A DNA stretch of 64,000 nt. Origin: Ruminococcus sp. (GTDB lineage Bacteria > Bacillota > Clostridia > Oscillospirales > Ruminococcaceae). The notes below the pieces were generated by a model. That model saw nothing but the letters and a program-made list of their open reading frames with translations, had not been told where the DNA came from and searched no databases. Below, one piece after another: positions 17,032-23,730 of the stretch; positions within the stretch are counted from its first letter, which is position 1, and the number at the start of each line of letters is the position of its first letter. Position numbers and translations under genes: made by a program. Where the stretch lies: positions 58,017 through 122,016 of the forward strand of contig JAIDUG010000032.1 of assembly GCA_029060305.1 (NCBI GenBank), in the 5' to 3' direction.

Positions 17032-18262
17032 ATTCGTAATCCTCATATAATTTTTTCATATAGCGTATATCATTGTAAAAATGTTTTATAGCAGACGTAT
17101 TGTCACCTTTTACTGAAAATATACGTCCTGTGAAAGTCCTGACCCACTGCATTACTTCATATGTATCAAAAGTCTTTATTGTAAGCCTGAATGAATTTTT
17201 TCCTGTTTTTTCAAGTATGCCGTTTCTCTTTTCACGTTTCAGCCGGTCAATGACAAACTTTTCTGTTCTTTCGTCAATCCGGAAATCTATAACGACCGTC
17301 TCGATTGAATTTTGTTTTTCCCATGAACCAAACGATACCCCGAAACAGTAATTTCTGTTATAAATGAATTTATCGTATATTTTGTCATATTCATTGCAGA
17401 TATTTTCTTTTACAACAGTTTTTATGAAGTCAAGTCGCATTGAGGTGAAATGTCTCCGGCTTTTGAAATACGCCACAAGATAACGTCTGCCTGTCTGTAA
17501 TGAAGTGAAAATCTGCATGGGGACTATATTATTAATACTTCTGCCGTTGAAAAAAGTTACAGACATATATTTTTTGTTTTCAATGGATTCAAGAATTTCC
17601 GGAATAACTATGTCTTCAAGGGTATGTACTATATAATTGTGCTTTATTACAAAAAGGTCGTTTTTTAGTCCTGCCGATTTCAGAATACTGTTTCCAATAA
17701 TCCCGAATTTATGCGTTTCCGAAAAAAAACTGACAGCATCACTCAGACCGTCAAAAGTTTTCAGGAAGTCTTCCGTTGTATCTTCCGACAATCTGAAATA
17801 ATCTGTTTTTCCTTTTTTAGCAGTAAGTATAATCCCCTCTTTTACGTATTCCTTAAGTTTGTTTCTTATCGTCTGTATATCAAAGATTGCACCGTAATAT
17901 TCTGTTATTCTGTCGGCTATATTGTTGACAGTAAGTTCCTCACCGTTGCAGAGTATGTCAATAATAAAGAAATGCAGTTTTATATCATTCGTTGTAAAAC
18001 TCTTTGAATAATACGCCTGATAAAGAGGGTTTTCGGAAATGCTTCCGCTGTCGACTGCTATTGAAATCTGCTTTCCTCTCATTACATTGTTGTATTGTAT
18101 ATATTTATCCAGCCAGCTTTCGATACGTCTTTTTTCATCATCATATGTGCGTGAGCTTTTCCTGTCAAATTCCCCTCTCACCTTAAAACCGTAAATAAAG
18201 AAATCACGTATATAATCCCTTGTCTTGTCGAAATTCTTCACCAGTTCTGAAAAACCGCTCAT
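17015..18262 (-). CDS. WYL-domain transcriptional regulator (first of a pair)
   Basis: A 415-residue protein with a probable winged helix in the N-terminal half (residues 95-155, YYGAIFDIQTIRNKLKEYVKEG) and a WYL domain around residues 220-300, followed by a C-terminal extension. ATG 18262 has AAAGG 11 bases upstream. It is transcribed from a consensus promoter (18286-18314), divergently from the pseudoknot RNA array and the Ro-like DUF2828 gene. Control of that divergent transcript is a reasonable inference from the layout. Confidence 0.82.
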   Translation of the reverse strand: MSGFSELVKNFDKTRDYIRDFFIYGFKVRGEFDRKSSRTYDDEKRRIESWLDKYIQYNNVMRGKQISIAVDSGSISENPLYQAYYSKSFTTNDIKLHFFIIDILCNGEELTVNNIADRITEYYGAIFDIQTIRNKLKEYVKEGIILTAKKGKTDYFRLSEDTTEDFLKTFDGLSDAVSFFSETHKFGIIGNSILKSAGLKNDLFVIKHNYIVHTLEDIVIPEILESIENKKYMSVTFFNGRSINNIVPMQIFTSLQTGRRYLVAYFKSRRHFTSMRLDFIKTVVKENICNEYDKIYDKFIYNRNYCFGVSFGSWEKQNSIETVVIDFRIDERTEKFVIDRLKREKRNGILEKTGKNSFRLTIKTFDTYEVMQWVRTFTGRIFSVKGDNTSAIKHFYNDIRYMKKLYEDYEYDDIS

Positions 18263-18285
18263 ATTGTTCACAACCTTTCGATATA

Positions 18286-18314
18286 ATAATAGCATAAAAA
18301 TAAGAATTTTTCAA
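18286..18314 (-). promoter_or_regulatory. Promoter of the WYL gene pair
   Basis: Minus strand: TTGAAA (18309-18314), 17 bases, TATTAT (18286-18291) preceded by TGC (extended -10). Confidence 0.7.
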
Positions 18315-18352
18315 GTTCGCAGATTTTTTTATATGATTTTTTCATAAGTGTG

Positions 18353-18361
18353 TGATATACT
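18353..18361 (+). promoter_or_regulatory. Possible extended -10 promoter of the RNA array and DUF2828 gene
   Basis: TATACT (18356-18361) preceded by TGA, an extended -10 element, with no good -35. It is the best candidate for the rightward transcript that would carry the pseudoknot repeats; it lies about 40 bases from the divergent WYL promoter. Confidence 0.4.
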
Positions 18362-18521
18362 TGAATCATACCAAACGGGAATGGCTTATACAACAACATC
18401 TGTATTTTTATTATGTTCATAGGCGTAAGGCTGAATAAAGGTTTCGCAACAGCGACAACAGCATTGTCATTACAATGACCGCAGTTATAAAACATTATTA
18501 AAAAATTTTTTTCAGAGACAC

Positions 18522-18587
18522 AAACCGAGCCATGTAAAGCAGTTATTTATCTCTGCTATAAAAAAGATAATAACGGTTCATACAGCA
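18522..18587 (+). repeat. Pseudoknot RNA repeat R1
   Basis: Outer stem AACCG (18523-18527) with CGGTT (18574-18578). Inside, stem 1 AGCAG (18538-18542) with CTGCT (18553-18557), and stem 2 TTATC (18547-18551), in the loop of stem 1, with GATAA (18566-18570). Relative to R2 and R3 both ends of one stem-2 pair are changed (T-A instead of G-C), so pairing is kept. The linker before stem 1 is a few bases longer. The tail is ATACAGCA. Confidence 0.75.
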
Positions 18588-18649
18588 ATGTTTCTTTGCA
18601 GGGGCAGAGAACGCCGGAGTAATACTCGCAGGCACTCTGATAAAAGAAA

Positions 18650-18710
18650 GAACCGTGTAAAGCAGTTATGTATCTCTGCTGTAAAAAAGATACAAACGGT
18701 TCAGACAGCA
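18650..18710 (+). repeat. Pseudoknot RNA repeat R2
   Basis: A 61-base copy. Outer stem GAACCGT (18650-18656) with ACGGTTC (18696-18702); stem 1 AGCAG (18661-18665) with CTGCT (18676-18680); stem 2 GTATC (18670-18674) with GATAC (18689-18693). Loop 1 is TTAT, loop 2 one base, loop 3 the A-rich GTAAAAAA: a classical H-type pseudoknot. The tail is AGACAGCA. Confidence 0.8.
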
Positions 18711-18768
18711 TATCGGGAACCAGGACGGAAGGTTATCTCCGGATAAACGCCGACCTCCAATCAATATT

Positions 18769-18829
18769 GAACCGTGACAAGCAGTTATGTATCTCTGCTA
18801 TAAAAAAGATACAAACGGTTCATACAGCA
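18769..18829 (+). repeat. Pseudoknot RNA repeat R3
   Basis: A 61-base copy, same length as R2. Outer stem GAACCGT (18769-18775) with ACGGTTC (18815-18821); stem 1 AGCAG (18780-18784) with CTGCT (18795-18799); stem 2 GTATC (18789-18793) with GATAC (18808-18812). Loop 3 is ATAAAAAA; the tail is ATACAGCA. Confidence 0.8.
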
Positions 18830-18861
18830 AGATTTTTTATTTCAAACGATATGAAAGAACA

Positions 18862-18896
18862 GAACCGTGTAAAAAAGCGGAAAAGTTCAGACAGCA
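18862..18896 (+). repeat. Degenerate short repeat R4
   Basis: Shares the left edge GAACCGTGTAAA and the right edge GTTCAGACAGCA with R2, but the 26-base pseudoknot core is missing. Only a GAAC/GTTC outer pair remains. It looks like a deletion derivative of the full repeat. Confidence 0.65.
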
Positions 18897-19163
18897 GGAA
18901 TTTCATTCAACGGCGTGGTTTACCGGTTATTACCAAAAACTACCGGTGCAACGAATTAAAGATAAAGGCGTGAATTTCAGGTCTGTTCATATAGGCGTTG
19001 CATGGAAGAAACTTCTTACAGTTTCCGAAAACGGTTTGTGGACTTTGAAACTTTTATCCGAAAGGCACTAACAGCAATATTACATATTTCTGATTATATG
19101 GATATGTGCCTTGTAACCAAAGGCTTTCCGAAAAGCCGTGAGCAGAAAAGAGGTATTTTTATT

Positions 19164-20627
19164 ATGCTGGATTTCTTGAAACAGGAAAACAATATTACAT
19201 ACACTGAAAACGGTGCTTTGACACACTCCACAAGCGGAAATAACTGTCTTGATTTGTTTTTCAGAGCAGGTGCAATGCGTGGTGCAGATGAAAAAGACAT
19301 CGCTGACATGGTAATCCGTGCCTATGCAGAAAATCCTGAAAAAGCAATGAAGATAGTTTTTTACACAAGAGACGTAAGGGGAGGTCTCGGTGAAAGACGT
19401 TTTTTCCGTACAGCTATAAAAAACCTCTCTGATTACGCACCTGAAGCAGTAAAAAGAAATATCCAGTATTTTGCGGAATACGGACGTTTTGACGATTTGC
19501 TTGTACTTATCGGCACTTCATGTGAAAGTGAAGCCGTTGACGAAATGAAAAAACAACTTGATTCAGATATTGAGGCAATGAAAAACAATGAAACAGTATC
19601 ACTTCTTGCGAAATGGTTACCGTCCGTAAACGCAACATCTTCTGAGACAAAGGCAATGGGTAAAAAAATTGCCAGACTTTTCGGTATGAAAGAAAAAAAT
19701 TATCGCCATACACTTTCCGCACTCCGAAAGTATATTGACATCATAGAAAACCGTCTGAGAGTTTCAGACTATACTTTTGACTATTCAAAACAGCCGTCCG
19801 GTGCTATGTTCAAATACAGCAAGGCTTTCATAAGAAATGACAATAAACGTTATACAGATTACCTTAACGCTGTACAGAAAGGTGAAACAAAACTGAATAC
19901 TTCTACTCTCTATCCATATGAAATAATAAGACGTTGTAACGGGTGTATGAACAGAGATGAGAGAATGTCTCTTGACGTAACGTGGAATAATCTTCCCATA
20001 TATTGCAGTAACGACGAAAACGCAATAGCTGTTATAGATACATCAGGTTCTATGTCGTGGTCTCCGAATGGTTCAGTAAGTCCGTTAGACGTTGCACTTT
20101 CACTTGGTATATATTTCGCTGAACACAATAAAGGAAAATTCGCAAATCACTTTATAACATTTTCCAAAAATCCGAAACTGATAGAAATAAAAGGTAATAA
20201 TATATATGAAAAAATTTTATACTGCAACACATTTTCAGAAGTAGCCAATACAGACCTTGAAGCAGTTTTCAATCTTATTCTCACAACGGCTGTAAAAAAC
20301 AAAGTACCTCAGAACGAACTTCCCTCAAAAATTTATATAATATCAGATATGGAGTTTGATATGTGCATAGAGGGCGGAAACAGTATGCCACTTTTCAACG
20401 AAATGAAAAACAAGTATAAAAATCACGGATATGAACTTCCTGACGTTATATTCTGGAATGTTGACAGCCGTAATTCAAATATGCCGATAGATATATCCGA
20501 TACCGGTGCAACACTTGTGTCAGGATTTTCGCCAGTAATATTTGATATGGCAATCTCCAATGAACTTTCACCGGAATCAATAATGGAAAAAGTCATTTCT
20601 TCAGAACGTTATGCAGTAATAAAATAA
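19164..20627 (+). CDS. DUF2828 protein: Ro60/TROVE-like RNA-binding fold with vWA domain
   Basis: The 487-residue product has an N-terminal alpha-helical TROVE/Ro60-like region (ARG-type motifs such as FYTRDVRGGLGERRFFR at about 69-85, YFAEYGRFDDLLVL) and a C-terminal von Willebrand A domain with an intact MIDAS motif, AVIDTSGSM (about 290-298). Ro60 and bacterial Rsr bind small Y RNAs and misfolded RNA, and the vWA part binds a metal or a partner. ATG 19164 has AGAGG ten bases upstream; the frame extends to 19002 but that part lies in the structured RNA leader. Placed right after the pseudoknot array, this protein is the likely binder of those RNAs (inference). Confidence 0.85.
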   Translation: MLDFLKQENNITYTENGALTHSTSGNNCLDLFFRAGAMRGADEKDIADMVIRAYAENPEKAMKIVFYTRDVRGGLGERRFFRTAIKNLSDYAPEAVKRNIQYFAEYGRFDDLLVLIGTSCESEAVDEMKKQLDSDIEAMKNNETVSLLAKWLPSVNATSSETKAMGKKIARLFGMKEKNYRHTLSALRKYIDIIENRLRVSDYTFDYSKQPSGAMFKYSKAFIRNDNKRYTDYLNAVQKGETKLNTSTLYPYEIIRRCNGCMNRDERMSLDVTWNNLPIYCSNDENAIAVIDTSGSMSWSPNGSVSPLDVALSLGIYFAEHNKGKFANHFITFSKNPKLIEIKGNNIYEKILYCNTFSEVANTDLEAVFNLILTTAVKNKVPQNELPSKIYIISDMEFDMCIEGGNSMPLFNEMKNKYKNHGYELPDVIFWNVDSRNSNMPIDISDTGATLVSGFSPVIFDMAISNELSPESIMEKVISSERYAVIK

Positions 20628-20634
20628 AAAACAG

Positions 20635-20668
20635 GCGACCGGTTATAAAAAACGGTCGCTTTTGTTTT
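20635..20668. terminator. Bidirectional terminator between DUF2828 and SDR genes
   Basis: GCGACCG (20635-20641) pairs with CGGTCGC (20653-20659). Ts follow on the plus strand (TTTTGTTTTG) and As/Ts on the other, between two convergent genes. Confidence 0.8.
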
Positions 20669-20670
20669 GT

Positions 20671-21696
20671 TTAATAGTCAATAATCCTGTAGTCCTTGTA
20701 AAACATTCCGTAATCCTTGATTTTTTCCTCATTGAAATTTTTGATAATCGGATAGAGGATTCTCATAGCACCGTCTTCAAAGGTAAGATAAGGCTTGAAA
20801 TTCACACTTATTTCGTAAGCGGGCGGAAACTGGTTTGATACCCAGCCAGGGTCGCACGAATAAACATATATTCCGTCACGTACAAAATCGGAAGATATTG
20901 AATGTGTCATCATATTCAGCGAGGCTTTAGCCATATTGGTATGTACGTGACGTGCAAGTTTCTGTTTAGTGTTGAAACGTCCCTCAACCGAGCTTACGTT
21001 TATAACCCACGATTTTTCACTTTTGCCGTGTGCGAGGAATTTCCTTAAACCGTTTGTAAGAATGAAAGGTGCAGTAACATTAATCAACTGTACTTCCAGT
21101 AACTCTTGTGGTGATATTTCTTCCGGACGACGTACCCATGAATTTTTATCAGGCTGTTCACCATAGTCAACAATCTGATTGTTCGGAATAATCGAAAAGG
21201 TCTTTTCTTCCGTGTTACACATAGAAACAAGCTGTCGGAAATTATGTTTGTCCTCAATGGAATTTTCTTTCATCTGCAACTCAGCATAGTATGAAGAAGA
21301 TTTTTTTACAGTCTGTGCGGAGTTATTTATAAGTATGTCAAGATGACCGTTGAAAATATTTCCAATATGTTCAATAAGTTCGCCGATTCTGTCAACTCTT
21401 ATCAGGTCGAAACCTACAATAAAAAGCCTGCTCCTGAAATCCTCGAAATCAGGTTCTTTCGCATAGGTTTCAAGGGCGTTTTTCGGGTATCGTGTAACCG
21501 CTATTACGTTTGCACCCATTCTCAGAAGTTTCAGACAGACAGCATATCCGATTTTTATTCTTCCTCCCGTAACAACTGCATTTTTTCCGGTAAGGTCGCA
21601 ACTCAATGTACGCATTTTTTCGTTGAGTGCCTTGCAATCCGGACAGATTCCGTATTCTTCCATATTACGCTGACGGCACATTAAACAGATTTTCAT
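20671..21696 (-). CDS. SDR-fold protein with N-terminal zinc ribbon and altered active site
   Basis: A 341-residue protein. Residues 4-21 hold CxxC...CxxC (C4, C7, C18, C21), a small zinc ribbon. A Rossmann fold follows with AVVTGGRIKIG (about 40-50), NNSAQ, and the INVSS serine motif. The usual SDR Tyr-x3-Lys is replaced by TNMAK, so the catalytic tyrosine is absent while Lys is kept; the HTNMAKASLNMMT block looks family-conserved rather than a random loss. ATG 21696 has GAGGAGG. It converges on the Ro-like gene. The activity is unknown; it may be a non-oxidoreductase nucleotide-binding protein. Confidence 0.78.
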   Translation of the reverse strand: MKICLMCRQRNMEEYGICPDCKALNEKMRTLSCDLTGKNAVVTGGRIKIGYAVCLKLLRMGANVIAVTRYPKNALETYAKEPDFEDFRSRLFIVGFDLIRVDRIGELIEHIGNIFNGHLDILINNSAQTVKKSSSYYAELQMKENSIEDKHNFRQLVSMCNTEEKTFSIIPNNQIVDYGEQPDKNSWVRRPEEISPQELLEVQLINVTAPFILTNGLRKFLAHGKSEKSWVINVSSVEGRFNTKQKLARHVHTNMAKASLNMMTHSISSDFVRDGIYVYSCDPGWVSNQFPPAYEISVNFKPYLTFEDGAMRILYPIIKNFNEEKIKDYGMFYKDYRIIDY

Positions 21697-21764
21697 AAAT
21701 AAAGCCTCCTCAATAAGTTATTGATATCATTCTAACACAAAATAAAATGAATGTCAAATTTTCC

Positions 21765-21976
21765 TTGACAAATTAAAAACAATATGTTATAATGACAATG
21801 TCAGTAGTATAAGTAAAGAACGTCAGTTTCCACATTCTGAAGATGCGGTTATCCGCCTGACACTTCCGTATAGTTCAACGTCAGAACGCCCCAGCCACAA
21901 ATTTGTGGAAACTGCGGTTCAACTCCGCAAACGGTCTTTAAATATGATTCAGTCTTTCGGGACTGAATTTTTTTTA
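21765..21976 (+). ncRNA. Tandem small RNA 1 with tRNA-like T-arm
   Basis: A complete small transcription unit: -35 TTGACA 21765-21770, 17 bases, -10 TATAAT 21788-21793, and a terminator ATTCAGTC/GACTGAAT (21947-21954 with 21961-21968) followed by eight Ts. The RNA would be about 175 bases. It contains the hairpins GCGG-TTAT-CCGC and CCACA-AATT-TGTGG, and near the 3' end a 5-bp stem TGCGG/CCGCA (21913-21917, 21925-21929) with the 7-base loop TTCAACT, which fits the tRNA T-loop consensus TTCRANY. A 22-base block (21864-21885) is identical in the second unit. No known RNA family recognised. Confidence 0.75.
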
Positions 21977-21984
21977 TTTTCCTA

Positions 21985-22197
21985 TTGACAAAACGAAAAT
22001 AATATGCTATAATAATATTGTCGGTAGCTTAAGTTTAAAGCTCTTTCACCTCATGAAAGCGATACGGTTTTTCCGTCCGGCATTTCCGTATAGTTCAACG
22101 TCAGAGCAGTCCCTCTGCTAAAGGGAAAGATTACGGTTCAACTCCGTATGCGGATTTTAAATATAAAAACATAGTCCTTATGGACTTTTTTTATTTT
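21985..22197 (+). ncRNA. Tandem small RNA 2 with tRNA-like T-arm
   Basis: A second unit with the same plan: TTGACA 21985-21990, 17 bases, TATAAT 22008-22013, and a terminator AGTCC/GGACT (22173-22177 with 22182-22186) plus a T-run. Also about 175 bases. The T-arm is TACGG/CCGTA (22032 region excluded; 22132-22136 with 22144-22148) with the same TTCAACT loop; relative to unit 1 the second base pair changes G-C to A-T on both sides. The ACGG-CCGT and TCCCT-AGGGA hairpins replace the differently sequenced hairpins of unit 1. The 22-base shared block is at 22084-22105. Confidence 0.75.
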
Positions 22198-22244
22198 CAT
22201 AAGAGAATAACAAAATTGTCCGCAATTTTTTATTTTGGTACTTG

Positions 22245-22296
22245 ACAAAAACAAAAATATATGTTATTATATATTTATCCTACATGAAAAGTAGGA
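22245..22296 (+). promoter_or_regulatory. metY promoter and candidate operator
   Basis: TTGACA (about 22242-22247), a 17-base spacer and TATTAT form the promoter. The inverted repeat TCCTAC (22278-22283) / GTAGGA (22291-22296) with a 7-base gap lies just downstream, where a repressor would block transcription. An Rrf2/CymR-like regulator is a guess. Confidence 0.5.
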
Positions 22297-22321
22297 ATTT
22301 AATATGAAAGGTATGATAATT

Positions 22322-23602
22322 ATGAGTTATAAATTTGAAACAATGCAGGTACACGCCGGTCAGGAATCCCCAGACCCTGCTACTGATGCGAGAGCTGTAC
22401 CGATTTACGCCACTACTTCCTATGTTTTCAAGGATTCAGCACAGGCTGCCGGACGTTTCGCACTTACTGAGAGCGGTAACATTTATACACGTCTTATGAA
22501 TCCTACTTCTGACGTTTTTGAAAAGAGAATCGCAACACTTGAAAGCGGTGCAGCAGCTTTGGCAACCGCTTCCGGTTCGGCTGCAATCACCTACGCTATT
22601 CAGAATATCGCTACTGCCGGTGACCATATTGTTTCCTCTACAAACCTCTACGGCGGTACTTACAATCTTTTTGCGAATACTCTCGTTGAACAGGGTCTCA
22701 CAACGACTTTCGTAAATCCGTCAGACCCTGAAAACTTTGAAAAGGCTATCCAGCCGAATACAAAACTCCTTTACGCTGAAACTCTCGGCAACCCTAATTC
22801 AGATGTTATCGATATTGAAGCTATTGCAGAAGTTGCTCACAGACACGGTATTCCGCTTATCGTTGACAGCACTTTCGCAACTCCTTACCTTTTAAGACCC
22901 ATTGAACACGGTGCAGATATTGTTGTACATTCCGCTACAAAGTTTATCGGCGGTCACGGTACTGTAATGGGCGGTGTTATAGTTGACGGCGGTAAGTTTG
23001 ACTGGTCTCAGAATGACAAATTCCCTGCCCTCTCAAAACCAAATCCGTCATATCACGGTGTAGTGTTTACTGAGGCTTGCGGTAACATCGCTTATATTAT
23101 GAAAATCCGTACAACACTTATGCGTGACCAGGGGGCTGTTATATCGCCGTTCAACTCTTTCCTGCTCCTGCAAGGTCTCGAAACTCTTTCACTTCGTGTT
23201 GAACGTCATGTTGAAAACGCACTGAAAGTTGTGGACTTCCTCAACAATCACCCACAGGTTGAAAAAGTAAACCACCCGTCACTTGAAACAGGAAAACAGA
23301 AAGAACTTTATGACAGATACTTCCCGAATGGTGCAGGTTCAATATTCACTTTCGAGATAAAGGGCGACTCTGATACAGCTAAGAAATTCACTGAAAGCCT
23401 TGAACTCTTCTCACTTCTCGCAAACGTTGCAGACGTTAAGTCGCTTATAATCCACCCTGCTTCAACAACTCACTCGCAGATGAACGAAGAGGAATTACTG
23501 TCAGCAGGAATCAAGCCTAATACAATCCGTCTTTCAATAGGCACAGAACACATTGACGATATTATTGCAGACCTCGAAAAAGGTTTCAATGCTATAAAGT
23601 AA
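22322..23602 (+). CDS. metY: O-acetylhomoserine sulfhydrylase (Cys/Met metabolism PLP enzyme)
   Basis: Makes homocysteine from O-acetylhomoserine and sulfide. The 426-residue Cys/Met-metabolism PLP enzyme has the N-terminal [28 protein letters not shown], and the PLP lysine in [12 protein letters not shown] (about 205-216). The longer length with an insertion around [13 protein letters not shown] supports MetY rather than MetB. I use ATG 22322 with AAAGG 10 bases upstream; ATG 22304 with AGGA is an alternative. Monocistronic, ending at a strong terminator. Confidence 0.92.
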   Translation: MSYKFETMQVHAGQESPDPATDARAVPIYATTSYVFKDSAQAAGRFALTESGNIYTRLMNPTSDVFEKRIATLESGAAALATASGSAAITYAIQNIATAGDHIVSSTNLYGGTYNLFANTLVEQGLTTTFVNPSDPENFEKAIQPNTKLLYAETLGNPNSDVIDIEAIAEVAHRHGIPLIVDSTFATPYLLRPIEHGADIVVHSATKFIGGHGTVMGGVIVDGGKFDWSQNDKFPALSKPNPSYHGVVFTEACGNIAYIMKIRTTLMRDQGAVISPFNSFLLLQGLETLSLRVERHVENALKVVDFLNNHPQVEKVNHPSLETGKQKELYDRYFPNGAGSIFTFEIKGDSDTAKKFTESLELFSLLANVADVKSLIIHPASTTHSQMNEEELLSAGIKPNTIRLSIGTEHIDDIIADLEKGFNAIK

Positions 23603-23624
23603 CATTACAAAAAAATACCACAAA

Positions 23625-23660
23625 AATACGGATATTCAATGTCCGTATTTTATTTTTTTG
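23625..23660 (+). terminator. Terminator of metY
   Basis: AATACGGA (23625-23632) pairs perfectly with TCCGTATT (23642-23649), followed by a long T-rich tract. Confidence 0.9.
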
Positions 23661-23666
23661 TGGGAC

Positions 23667-23695
23667 TTGACGTATGCCGGAATTTATGGTATCAT
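23667..23695 (+). promoter_or_regulatory. Promoter of the DEAD-box helicase gene
   Basis: TTGACG (23667-23672), 17 bases, TATCAT (23690-23695), directly after the metY terminator. Confidence 0.65.
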
Positions 23696-23730
23696 ATTAT
23701 AAGACTTGTTTTTTAATGAAAGGAATTATA

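Larger units (their letters stand above)
18368..19160 (+). ncRNA. Structured RNA region with pseudoknot repeats, leader of the DUF2828 gene
   Basis: About 790 bases without a credible protein gene: short frames exist but have no ribosome site and cross the repeats. It holds four copies of a conserved element (18522-18896, listed separately) separated by unrelated sequences that each fold into their own hairpin. After the last copy come further inverted repeats: GGCAC/GTGCC around 19062-19111, and a 6-bp stem with a CCGA loop (GGCTTT/AAAGCC, about 19123-19138) just before the ribosome site of the DUF2828 gene. The region may be a multi-domain RNA bound by the Ro-like protein, processed from its mRNA or made separately (inference). 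Confidence 0.6.

Noticed and set aside
18522..18896. CRISPR array
   Set aside because: Repeats are too long (61-66 bases), one copy lacks its core, spacers differ in length (62, 58, 32) and have their own hairpins, and there are no cas genes.
18668..19071. Protein frames of 90-100 codons across the repeat array
   Set aside because: They have no ribosome site, run through the RNA repeats in different frames, and their products merely reflect the repeated DNA.
18522..20627. Type III toxin-antitoxin (ToxIN-like) with pseudoknot antitoxin repeats
   Set aside because: Pseudoknot repeats are similar in concept, but repeats are longer and separated by spacers, and the neighbouring protein is a 487-aa TROVE-like/vWA protein and not a ToxN-type endoribonuclease.
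21765..22197. T-box, SAM or cobalamin riboswitch before metY
   Set aside because: The conserved cores of these classes are absent, each unit has its own promoter and terminator, and metY has a separate promoter downstream.
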